DNA of 64,000 nucleotides from Saccharicrinis sp963677655 (GTDB lineage Bacteria > Bacteroidota > Bacteroidia > Bacteroidales > Marinilabiliaceae). Where the stretch lies: the NCBI GenBank assembly GCA_963677655.1, contig OY782088.1, one strand, 5' to 3'. Positions 34,844 to 42,247 of the stretch are shown here, piece after piece. A program made the translations under genes and the position numbers. The notes beneath the pieces are model-generated. The model saw only the letters and a program-made list of their open reading frames with translations. It was not told where the DNA came from and did not search any database. The first letter of the stretch is position 1, and every line of letters begins with the position of its first letter.

Positions 34844-35392
34844 TTATTTTGAAGTAATCCAAGACACAATCTCATCACTATCTGGTTTAACTCTGGAATA
34901 TAACACTTTTACCAAATGACCATTTTCATCAACTAAATACTTCTGAAAATTCCATTTCACTTTACTATCCTCTAACCCATTTTTATCTTTTTGAGTTAAC
35001 CATTGATAGATGGGTGCCATATCATCCCCCTTAACTGATATTTTCGCCATCATAGGAAATGTTACCCCATAATTCACAGTACAAAATTCTCTGATTTCAT
35101 CTGCTGATCCAGGTTCCTGACGCATAAAGTTATTCGCTGGAAAACCTATTATAACAAAATCATCACCACCGTATTTCTTATAAATAGCTTCCAATTGCTC
35201 ATATTGTGGTGTAAATCCACATTTTGATGCAGTATTTACAATCAAGACCTTTTTCCCCTTTAACTGCTCAAAAGAAAAATCTTCACCCTCTAAAGTTTTA
35301 ACCGAATATTTATAAAAATCAGATTGGGCCTTTAATTGTAATGCAGTAATCAATAGAATTGATAATACAAGAATCTTTTTCATTTTACTCAT
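34844..35392 (-). CDS. Glutathione peroxidase family protein, exported
   Basis: A 182-residue thioredoxin-fold peroxidase. A Sec signal (KILVLSILLITALQLKAQ) precedes FYKYSVKTLEGEDFSFEQLKGKKVLIVNTASKCGFTPQYEQL, in which the Cys of ASKCGFTPQ is the peroxidatic residue. FPANNFMRQEPGS and KWNFQKYLVD give the Gln and Trp of the catalytic tetrad. Bacterial members usually use thioredoxin rather than glutathione as reductant, so a periplasmic peroxidase is the safer description. A second start (MKKIL) lies at 35383. The C_GCAxxG_C_C gene ends 40 bases upstream and may be cotranscribed. Confidence 0.93.
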   Translation of the reverse strand: MSKMKKILVLSILLITALQLKAQSDFYKYSVKTLEGEDFSFEQLKGKKVLIVNTASKCGFTPQYEQLEAIYKKYGGDDFVIIGFPANNFMRQEPGSADEIREFCTVNYGVTFPMMAKISVKGDDMAPIYQWLTQKDKNGLEDSKVKWNFQKYLVDENGHLVKVLYSRVKPDSDEIVSWITSK

Positions 35393-35432
35393 TTTTGTTT
35401 TACTACTATAAACAATACTTAAACATTAAAGT

Positions 35433-35876
35433 TTAATCAAGTTTATTATGTATTAATTTATCCATAATATGAACAGCAGCAGCAACAAACTTTGGACATA
35501 TATTTATAAAAACTCCTTCTACCTTAGCTTTTTCTTTCTGTTTTGGATCCGAAATATCACATTTAATTAATTCATTGCATTGATCGGATCCAAAATCTGC
35601 TTTAAATTCATTAATAAAACAGTTTGCCTTTTTATAAAATTCGCTTTTGATCTCTATACTGGCATTCTCAGTATAGCCTTTTTTAATACCTAAAGCCATT
35701 AATGCCCCTGAAACTGCACCACATGTCTTCCCTTGCTGTGCAATTCCTCCACCAAAAGAAGAACCTACCAATTGCAAAATATTAGGATCTACCTGATCAC
35801 CAGCAAGAGCTACAAGAGTTGATTGCGCGCAATTTGTTTTAGTAAACATTTCTAAAGCCAATTCTTTTCTATTCAT
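35433..35876 (-). CDS. C_GCAxxG_C_C family protein (probable redox protein)
   Basis: A 147-residue protein with the cysteine pattern of the C_GCAxxG_C_C family: KTNCAQSTL, the central GKTCGAVSGALMALG, KANCFINEF, QCNELIKC and NICPKFV. The family is seen as putative redox or metal-binding proteins with no proven reaction. ATG 35876 (MNRKELALEMF) is used, because a good promoter (-7 at 35901-35908) overlaps the alternative upstream Met. It is likely transcribed with the glutathione peroxidase gene, which fits a redox role. Confidence 0.88.
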   Translation of the reverse strand: MNRKELALEMFTKTNCAQSTLVALAGDQVDPNILQLVGSSFGGGIAQQGKTCGAVSGALMALGIKKGYTENASIEIKSEFYKKANCFINEFKADFGSDQCNELIKCDISDPKQKEKAKVEGVFINICPKFVAAAVHIMDKLIHNKLD

Positions 35877-35900
35877 ATACAATTCTAATTTTTCAATAAA

Positions 35901-35931
35901 CAAATTTACACTTATTGAATTTGTATTTCAA
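35901..35931 (-). promoter_or_regulatory. Promoter of the C_GCAxxG_C_C gene
   Basis: Minus strand -7 box TAAATTTG (35901-35908) and -33 TTG (35929-35931) are separated by 20 bases. Transcription would start about 18 bases before ATG 35876. Confidence 0.6.
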
Positions 35932-36094
35932 CTCTCTATGTATTTTAAAGTCAATAGTATAAATGTATATTTTGTATTTATTCTTTTTTAACCAATGAAA
36001 ATTATTATACACTTGCAATGAAACAAAAATAAAGTTTAACCTGTTTAAAGCTTGTCAATATTAATCGAACATCATTGAATTTAGGGGGTCGAAG

Positions 36095-36160
36095 TACTAA
36101 AATAACACTTTTTAAACTTAATTATAACTTACTAACTAGGGCTGGGTGTTATTTTTAGTA
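36095..36160. repeat. Inverted repeat upstream of the 141-residue gene
   Basis: TACTAAAATAACAC (36095-36108) and GTGTTATTTTTAGTA (36146-36160) are complementary with one bulged base, around a 37-base centre. The whole gap 35904-36236 (333 bases) holds otherwise only AT-rich DNA. Confidence 0.55.
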
Positions 36161-36236
36161 TTTTTACATTGATTAAAAGATGAAGATCGATTAATTATTC
36201 AATCGAAATCAGTATTAAATCTAAAAATTTATAATT

Positions 36237-36662
36237 ATGGCTACATTTCACTGGCAAGATCAAGAAAGAGATTGGAAATTTTACTATGATGAAGGTAAAT
36301 CATACTTAAATACATGTAAAAAATTAATCGTTAACCGTGGACCTTTTGACAATGAGTTTCTTTATAACTTATCTGTTTTAGCAGGTGAGCGTTTAGTATT
36401 AGGAATGTTATTGAGTCATGATTATATTCCTGCGTCAACCTCTCTTTCAGGAATGTTACAAGAAGGTAAAGAATTTTACACACTTAACGATGAGTTAAAA
36501 GAAGGAAGTCGTTTTCTAAATAAATTTCAAACATTTTGTTCTTTAGAAGTTGTTCCTTTTATTGCTCCTGAGGATGCAGAAATGGAAAAAATTGTAAATT
36601 TCATTATTGTAATTGAAGAATTCTGTGATGCAAATTTAAGTAAGGAGGCTGTTCTGGTATAA
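36237..36662 (+). CDS. All-helical hypothetical protein, possibly HEPN-like
   Basis: A 141-residue cytoplasmic protein without a signal. It begins MATFHWQDQERDWKFYYDEGKSYL and is predicted to be helical throughout, with an amphipathic NEFLYNLSVLAGERLVLGMLLSH and FIIVIEEFCDANLS. The size and helical pattern recall HEPN-type proteins, but the R-x4-6-H catalytic motif is absent, so this is only a resemblance. It has no recognised family. It precedes the UPF0126 gene by 37 bases and probably shares its transcript. Confidence 0.6.
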   Translation: MATFHWQDQERDWKFYYDEGKSYLNTCKKLIVNRGPFDNEFLYNLSVLAGERLVLGMLLSHDYIPASTSLSGMLQEGKEFYTLNDELKEGSRFLNKFQTFCSLEVVPFIAPEDAEMEKIVNFIIVIEEFCDANLSKEAVLV

Positions 36663-36699
36663 ATACATTACTACATTTGTATTTTTATAAAAAGTAATA

Positions 36700-37314
36700 A
36701 TGAATTTATTAGATATTGCTGATTATACAGGCACATTTGCCTTTGCAATAAGTGGAACTTTATCCGCCTCCGAAAAAAAACTAGATTTATTTGGTGCCTC
36801 TTTTATTGGCTTTATAACAGCCATTGGAGGAGGTACAATTAGAGATGTTTTGATGGGTAACACACCCGTAACATGGATTAAATCAACCGATTATTTTCTC
36901 TTAATATTTAGTGCAATAATCTTTACTTTTTTATTTTATAAAAAGATTATCAAATTAAAGCACACTTTATTTCTTTTTGATACAATTGGAATTGGAGTGT
37001 TTACAATTATAGGTATTGATAAAGCACTTATAGGAGGATTATCAGCACCTATTTGTATGATAATGGGATTGTCATCAGCAGTTGTAGGTGGTGTAATTAG
37101 AGATACTTTATGCAACGATGTCCCACTTATTTTTCATAAAGAAATATATGCAACTGCATGTTTAATTGGTGGAACAATCTATTTATTATTAAACTATTTC
37201 AATGCCAACCTTTATTTATCTCAAATTGCCACTATTAGTTCTATAATCCTAATACGCTTAATAGCAATAAAATACAATTTAAGCCTACCTAAAATAACAA
37301 TAGCTCAAAAATAA
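36700..37314 (+). CDS. UPF0126 (YicG/TRIC-type) membrane protein
   Basis: A 204-residue membrane protein with two repeated glycine-rich modules: FAFAISGTLSASEKKLDLFGASFIGFITAIGGGTIRDVLMG and, later, GLSSAVVGGVIRDTLCNDVPLIFHKEIYA. The GGG(T/V)IRD motif repeated near residues 45 and 130 is the signature of the family. Relatives form trimeric cation channels (TRIC-like) and some bacterial members are linked to glycine uptake; the function here is not known. About six or seven membrane helices are expected. It follows a helical hypothetical gene in a likely two-gene operon. Confidence 0.85.
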   Translation: MNLLDIADYTGTFAFAISGTLSASEKKLDLFGASFIGFITAIGGGTIRDVLMGNTPVTWIKSTDYFLLIFSAIIFTFLFYKKIIKLKHTLFLFDTIGIGVFTIIGIDKALIGGLSAPICMIMGLSSAVVGGVIRDTLCNDVPLIFHKEIYATACLIGGTIYLLLNYFNANLYLSQIATISSIILIRLIAIKYNLSLPKITIAQK

Positions 37315-37426
37315 AGTTCATTTGTTATGTCGAAAATTTTAAGATTTTCCTAACATTATTAATTTATTACCGTATATTATTATCAGCGCCCAAATAATAA
37401 AATATATTAAATGAATTTGTAAATAT

Positions 37427-37472
37427 TAAGGACTATCAAAAGCATACTTGAATAGTTATTCTGAGGTCCTTA
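37427..37472 (+). promoter_or_regulatory. Leader hairpin before the SiaC-like gene
   Basis: TAAGGAC (37427-37433) pairs with GTCCTTA (37466-37472); an inner CTATCAA/TTGAATAG with a one-base bulge can stack inside it. It sits directly before the start, so it could affect initiation. Confidence 0.4.
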
Positions 37473-37478
37473 TAATTA

Positions 37479-37886
37479 ATGTTTTACGATACAAATGAAA
37501 TTGATATGAAAAATATTATTCTGACTGAGGAAACAAGAACTACACCTGAAATTAAATTAGATTCAGTAAACGGTGTTATTTCTTTTAAGGGTAAAATAAT
37601 TACAGTTGATTGTGAATCCTTGTTTAAACCATTATTCGACTGGTTAAATTTATATGTAAGTCATCCTGCATCTAAAACAGATATCCAAATTCATCTGGAT
37701 TATTTTAATACACTAGGTACTAAATATCTAACTACATTTTTAAAGAAAGTAGAGAAACAATTATCTCCTACTAATGAAGCAAAAATATATTGGTTTTATG
37801 ATATGGATGATGAAGATATGTTGGAAATTGCAGAAGACTTTCAGACTGTAATTAATCTTCCTTTTGAGATGATTGAGACTAATTAA
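37479..37886 (+). CDS. SiaC-family regulatory phosphoprotein (DUF1987)
   Basis: A 135-residue protein of the SiaC/DUF1987 family. It has IILTEETRTTPEIKLDSVNGVISFKGKI followed by a long region ending WFYDMDDEDMLEIAEDFQTVINLPFEMIE, which is the family pattern (a STAS-like fold with a phosphorylatable Ser/Thr near TPEI). In Pseudomonas, SiaC is phosphorylated by SiaB and dephosphorylated by SiaA to control diguanylate cyclase SiaD. No siaA, siaB or siaD gene is next to it here. An alternative start is ATG 37506 (MKNIILTEE). It converges with the amylase gene. Confidence 0.85.
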   Translation: MFYDTNEIDMKNIILTEETRTTPEIKLDSVNGVISFKGKIITVDCESLFKPLFDWLNLYVSHPASKTDIQIHLDYFNTLGTKYLTTFLKKVEKQLSPTNEAKIYWFYDMDDEDMLEIAEDFQTVINLPFEMIETN

Positions 37887-37914
37887 TTCATATAAATTTA
37901 TAATAATAAAAATA

Positions 37915-37945
37915 CCCGGCAGTATTTCTACCGGATATCATTTTA
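37915..37945. terminator. Weak hairpin between siaC-like and amylase genes
   Basis: CCGG at 37917-37920 and 37933-37936 can pair, with ATA/TAT and A/T-rich ends extending the stem imperfectly. It lies between convergent genes. Confidence 0.4.
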
Positions 37946-37952
37946 TATATTT

Positions 37953-39623
37953 TCAATAGCTTACTGAAAGTAAGACTATATTGTATTCAGAATTGATTTT
38001 AACTAATCCGTTTTTAACCTTTATTGTTTGATTTGAATAGAAGTCTTTTACTTCTTCTCCATTGTCAAATACATCTGTGACTTTTAAAATTTTTTCGCCT
38101 TTATTTAAATCTAAACCAATAACAACTTTATTGGAGTAATTCTCCGAATTATAAGTTCGCATAAAAACATATGGTTCTTTACTAATCTGTTTATGAACAC
38201 CTGCTCCAACGGAAGGATTTGCAGCTCTAAACTTACCTAACTTTTGGTAATGCAATAATAAATCCTTTGCATAAACCTGGTTTACTTCTTTATTTGATTC
38301 TATTTCATTCCAATTCATAAATGAACGTAATGTTGCATCACCTTCAGTTCCTTCAATCGTTAAATTACGATTGCTTTCATCTCCATAATATATTTGAGTA
38401 GCGCCCGGACATAATAATAACATATTGGCTGCTTTATATGCTTTTTTTCTTGACTTATCATATGGAGAACCATCATCATGAGAGGTTAAGTAATTTAAAA
38501 CAGACTTATTTTTTAATTCATTATTTAAAATTGTAGAGTATTTTGAAAATACAGACTCGTAATCGTTATTAGCGTCCGACTTAAGTTCAAAATTTATTAA
38601 GGCATCCATCCCATTAGCAAAATAATCTACCTTAACACCTCCGTTGTCAAAATTTCTTCCAGTTGAAATTCCATAATTATAAACCTCACCCACTGTATAA
38701 AAATCATTATTATCTAATACTTTATCCGGATTGTTTTGCTTCCATTCTTTAAAGGCTACAGATGCTACATTATTAAGTTCACCCCATATTGAGGCTTCTG
38801 TATGTTTAGCTGTATCTATTCTATAACCATCAATGCCATATTTCTTTACAAAATCAACAAGCCATTTCATAATATAGAACCTTGGAGCGCGTGGATATCC
38901 TGTTGTTGCAAAAAATGAATTTAATTCTTCCATTTCCTGCTCTAATCGACCTTCTTTTTCCCATTTTTCAAGTAAAACATCAGGTAAATTTACCTCCTCA
39001 TTACTTTCTGTTTTAACATCAGGTAAATTATCTACTAAAGTACAGGATACCGTATTTTCATATGTGTCATAAGTACATTTAGGACTGGTTCTTACCCATT
39101 CTTCATTATATACAGGATCTATTGGTGTTACAGGACCGGTGTGGTTTATAACCACATCCATTACTATTCGAATTCCATTTTTATGTGCGGTATTCACTAG
39201 CTCGGCAAATTCTTCTTCAGTTCCCCAATTTGGATCAATACTAGTCCAGTCTTTAGCCCAATAGCCATGATAGGCATAAGTATTTCCTGTTCCTTCATCA
39301 ACTGAACCATGAATTTGTTCAGCAATTGGGGAAAACCATAATGCATTTACTCCAAGTTTAGTAAAATAACCTTCTTTTATTTTCTTTGTGATTCCTTTAA
39401 AATCTCCCCCCATAAAACCTCTTAAAGGGCCGGTTTCTTTTATTCTATCAAAGTTTACATCATTGGTAGAATCTCCATTGCAAAATCTGTCAGTTAACAG
39501 GAAATAAACATTAGCATTCTCCCATAAAAATGGAGTTGCTTCTTTTACGACATCTTTAGATTTATTCTGACAGCAAATTGAAATTAATGCTAATACAGCT
39601 AGCGGTAAAATTCTTTTAAACAT
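37953..39623 (-). CDS. GH13 alpha-amylase family lipoprotein
   Basis: A 556-residue glycoside hydrolase for starch or related alpha-glucans. An N-terminal export signal (MFKRILPLAVLALISICC) with a cysteine suggests a lipoprotein. The GH13 core shows DRFCNGDSTND, VMDVVINHTG (region I), GYRIDTAKH (region II, nucleophile Asp), YTVGEVYN (region III, acid/base Glu) and LTSHDDGS (region IV). The residues agree with an active enzyme. ATG 39623 was chosen since a promoter (-7 at 39659-39666, -33 CAAA at 39685) lies inside the longer frame from 39680. No sus-like transporter is adjacent. It converges with the SiaC-like gene. Confidence 0.93.
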   Translation of the reverse strand: MFKRILPLAVLALISICCQNKSKDVVKEATPFLWENANVYFLLTDRFCNGDSTNDVNFDRIKETGPLRGFMGGDFKGITKKIKEGYFTKLGVNALWFSPIAEQIHGSVDEGTGNTYAYHGYWAKDWTSIDPNWGTEEEFAELVNTAHKNGIRIVMDVVINHTGPVTPIDPVYNEEWVRTSPKCTYDTYENTVSCTLVDNLPDVKTESNEEVNLPDVLLEKWEKEGRLEQEMEELNSFFATTGYPRAPRFYIMKWLVDFVKKYGIDGYRIDTAKHTEASIWGELNNVASVAFKEWKQNNPDKVLDNNDFYTVGEVYNYGISTGRNFDNGGVKVDYFANGMDALINFELKSDANNDYESVFSKYSTILNNELKNKSVLNYLTSHDDGSPYDKSRKKAYKAANMLLLCPGATQIYYGDESNRNLTIEGTEGDATLRSFMNWNEIESNKEVNQVYAKDLLLHYQKLGKFRAANPSVGAGVHKQISKEPYVFMRTYNSENYSNKVVIGLDLNKGEKILKVTDVFDNGEEVKDFYSNQTIKVKNGLVKINSEYNIVLLSVSY

Positions 39624-39658
39624 AGGTAAGTATTTTGATTTTAAGTGATTTTTCGATT

Positions 39659-39688
39659 CAAAGATAGTAATATCAATCACCCATCAAA
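39659..39688 (-). promoter_or_regulatory. Promoter of the GH13 amylase gene
   Basis: Minus strand -7 TATCTTTG (39659-39666) and -33 TTTG (39685-39688), 18-base spacer, giving a start about 30 bases before ATG 39623. Confidence 0.6.
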
Positions 39689-39775
39689 ATACGTAAACAC
39701 TAGTCATAGCAAGGCTTTTAAACGGTTTGTCAGATTGCAACCGTTTGCGCTATGTGTAATTTTTTTTTATTTTTT

Positions 39776-41458
39776 TTAATGGATTACCTGAATTTTTTTA
39801 GTGATGGTAATATTTCCTGATGTTATTTGAATAAAATATAAACCATTATTAAGATTATTTACATACATTTTTGCATCTCCAAATGAAAATATGGTTTTAA
39901 CCTTCTCTCCTGTAATATTATATATTTCAATTATCTTATATGAAGAATCTGGAACTTCAATATAAATTTTATTATTTGCCGGATTAGGAAATACTTTTAC
40001 CTGTTTTGCGTATTCATCCTCTATTCCACTTTTATCTTCAACATAAAACGACTGAGGTGCTTCAGCGCTTGCATATTGATCATTTCCTTCTTGATAAGCC
40101 CTAATTGTTACATTACCAGCTTCAACCAAAGATACAACTCCATCGTTAATAGTAACATTCCCCTCTGTAACTTCATATGAAACGTTCAAACCAGAACTAG
40201 CAGTAGCTACTAACTCAAATGGTTCATCACCCATTACTTTATCTGCAATAGGAGTAAAATCTATTGTTTGTTCATATTTGCTTATTGTACCTGTTATTAT
40301 ATTCGAAAATGAAGGTGCGTAAGTTTTATCTCCAACTTGAATTGCCTGAATTGCATAATCCCCTGAAGTATTAAAATTTACCTGGTTATTTATAATTTCA
40401 GCATCTCCTTTTAAAATAATATATTCAACAGGTATGTTAGTACTGGATGTTGAAGATAAATTAACAACAGATCCAATTAAGTAATCGCCAATCGACTCTA
40501 AAGAGATTGTTTGATTGATTTTATCATTTTCAATCTTTAATCGTACCATAACCGGATCGTGATCTGATATTGAAACCGATTCTATATATTCGTTATTCAT
40601 TAGAGCTTCGTATTCATCAAATAATTCATTAGAAATACTAATGTGGTCAATACCTTCCCCAGCTGCTTCCATGTAGTATAAATTTTCATTGGAAAACCAT
40701 CCGTCATAAGGACTACCAATATCCGTATCATCATTATAGTCTCCTAACATAATGATGTTTTCCTCACTCCAGTTTGTATTTAAAGCGTTTAATAAATAAT
40801 CCGCATCATATTCTCTTCTTAGTTCACTATCACTGCAGCATTTAGCATGTATATTTACAAAATCAATTATTTCATTACTACCATTTACAGATACTATTGC
40901 TTGCATAAAATAAGGTAATCTGCCACTACTCCAAAACGTAGCCGGATTACCTTCATAGCCTTCAATATTAGTTGTGGAATAACCCGAATAAACATCTGTA
41001 AACATAGGGTATTGTTCAAGAGAGGCAACAGTTTCTGTATTTAAAATAAATGCTACACATTGAGAAGGATAATCTGTAGTTGGATTTTTAAAATACAAGC
41101 TATAATAATCAGATACAAATCCTATATATTTATTTGAATATGTATCTTCATTTAGTTTTTCTATCAATTTTTCCAGGTAATATCCATTCACATCATCATT
41201 AACAACTTCTTGCAAGGCATAAATATCTGCATCCAGGGATAGCATTGTCGTACTTACAGATGATAATTGCTGATCAAAAGTTGAAGCATTATATGATTTT
41301 TGTGGTGCTCCAAACCATTGTAAATTCCATGTAACAATATCAAGTGTTTCGTTTTTATCTAATACAGAAGCATCAACTTGTGAATTAGAACTCTTAAAAA
41401 TTAATAGAGTAAACAATGCTATTACAGTGGTTCGTAATCTAAAAACAGATGAAATCAT
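39776..41458 (-). CDS. Secreted endonuclease/exonuclease/phosphatase with T9SS sorting domain
   Basis: A 560-residue secreted protein. A signal peptide (MISSVFRLRTTVIALFTLLIFKSSNSQ) leads to an EEP-fold domain (about 40-290) with LDIVTWNLQWFG, DIYALQEVVND, MLGDYNDDTDIG and SDHDPVMVRL, the metal and catalytic residues of the DNase I-like superfamily. Ig-like strands rich in Thr/Ser follow. The C-terminus has VKVFPNPANNKIYIEVP and a final GLYFIQITSGNITITKKIQ, a type A T9SS sorting domain. The nuclease or phosphodiesterase would therefore be exported across the outer membrane. ATG 41458 fits the signal. It diverges from blaI. Confidence 0.92.
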   Translation of the reverse strand: MISSVFRLRTTVIALFTLLIFKSSNSQVDASVLDKNETLDIVTWNLQWFGAPQKSYNASTFDQQLSSVSTTMLSLDADIYALQEVVNDDVNGYYLEKLIEKLNEDTYSNKYIGFVSDYYSLYFKNPTTDYPSQCVAFILNTETVASLEQYPMFTDVYSGYSTTNIEGYEGNPATFWSSGRLPYFMQAIVSVNGSNEIIDFVNIHAKCCSDSELRREYDADYLLNALNTNWSEENIIMLGDYNDDTDIGSPYDGWFSNENLYYMEAAGEGIDHISISNELFDEYEALMNNEYIESVSISDHDPVMVRLKIENDKINQTISLESIGDYLIGSVVNLSSTSSTNIPVEYIILKGDAEIINNQVNFNTSGDYAIQAIQVGDKTYAPSFSNIITGTISKYEQTIDFTPIADKVMGDEPFELVATASSGLNVSYEVTEGNVTINDGVVSLVEAGNVTIRAYQEGNDQYASAEAPQSFYVEDKSGIEDEYAKQVKVFPNPANNKIYIEVPDSSYKIIEIYNITGEKVKTIFSFGDAKMYVNNLNNGLYFIQITSGNITITKKIQVIH

Positions 41459-41556
41459 TTCTTGCTTCTTTATAAAATTTAATATCAATCAAGGGGTGGA
41501 TTTATCCTATTCAAAAGGCTGAAAGCCTGAAATATCTTATCTAAAAAATAACACAT

Positions 41557-41572
41557 CAAAAATACAAAGATA
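41557..41572 (-). promoter_or_regulatory. Two overlapping -7-like boxes for the T9SS nuclease gene
   Basis: The minus strand contains TATTTTTG (41557-41564) and TATCTTTG (41565-41572) in tandem, both matching TANNTTTG. The leader would be about 100 bases long. Confidence 0.4.
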
Positions 41573-41794
41573 ATAACATAATACCTTAACTTAAATGTTA
41601 TTTAAATCATAATATATAAAAATTTAATTTTAATTATTATGACAGTAAACACCTTTAAAACAATATTATAAATATGTAATACCTGTATTTTAGTGTTTTA
41701 TTAACATATATTTTTCAGATCAAAACCGTCCAATTGGTCGAAGTATTTAAATTTTATTTCATACTATAAATACATTTTTTTTTACGATTTACTA

Positions 41795-41825
41795 TTGCTA
41801 TTACGACAAAAGTCGTATAACTTTG
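41795..41825 (+). promoter_or_regulatory. Promoter of the blaI-blaR operon
   Basis: The -7 box TAACTTTG (41818-41825) matches the Bacteroidota consensus exactly, with -33 TTG (41795-41797) 20 bases upstream. It lies between two identical-type operators, so bound BlaI would block polymerase. Confidence 0.8.
41802..41817. promoter_or_regulatory. BlaI operator 1
   Basis: TACGACAAAAGTCGTA is a perfect 6-base-arm palindrome (TACGAC / GTCGTA) of the size bound by BlaI/MecI dimers. It lies in the spacer of the promoter. Confidence 0.8.
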
Positions 41826-41841
41826 TACGACAAGGGTCGTA
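41826..41841. promoter_or_regulatory. BlaI operator 2
   Basis: TACGACAAGGGTCGTA has the same arms as operator 1 and begins one base after the -7 box ends. The two sites are 24 bases apart centre to centre, so dimers would bind with near-helical phasing. Confidence 0.8.
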
Positions 41842-41860
41842 TTAAAATAATTATAGTAAT

Positions 41861-42244
41861 ATGGAAAAGATAACACCAACAACAGCTGAACTAGAAGTTT
41901 TAAATATTCTTTGGGAGAAAGAACCTTTAACTGTTAAAGAAATCCATGAATTAATTACAGAAAGTAAGAATGTTGGATACACTACAACTTTAAAAATAAT
42001 GCAAAAAATGACAGCAAAGGGTCTTCTTTATCGTGAAGCTAACGGGAAAAGTCATTTATATTATTCTACATACAAACAAGAAGAAACCAGAAGCAGATTG
42101 CTAGATCGCTTTATTGACTCCACATTTCGTGGTTCAGCATCATCTTTAGTAATGCAACTTTTAGGAAATAATAAAACATCAAAAGAGGAACTCAATGAAA
42201 TAAAAAAAATTATTGAAGAAATGGAAAACGAATCTAAATCTTAA
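41861..42244 (+). CDS. blaI: BlaI/MecI-family transcriptional repressor
   Basis: A 127-residue winged-helix repressor. MEKITPTTAELEVLNILWEKEPLTVKEIHELI and GYTTTLKIMQKMTAKGLLYREANGKSHLYY form the DNA-binding domain with recognition helix TTTLKIMQKM; FIDSTFRGSASSLVMQLL is the C-terminal dimerisation part. The family represses its own operon and is cleaved when the sensor peptidase is activated; the conserved region around the dimer helix contains the expected Asn-Phe-type site only loosely. Two palindromic operators straddle its promoter. It is followed by the M56 peptidase gene after 3 bases. No beta-lactamase gene is adjacent, so the target signal is not evident. Confidence 0.93.
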   Translation: MEKITPTTAELEVLNILWEKEPLTVKEIHELITESKNVGYTTTLKIMQKMTAKGLLYREANGKSHLYYSTYKQEETRSRLLDRFIDSTFRGSASSLVMQLLGNNKTSKEELNEIKKIIEEMENESKS

Positions 42245-42247
42245 ATT

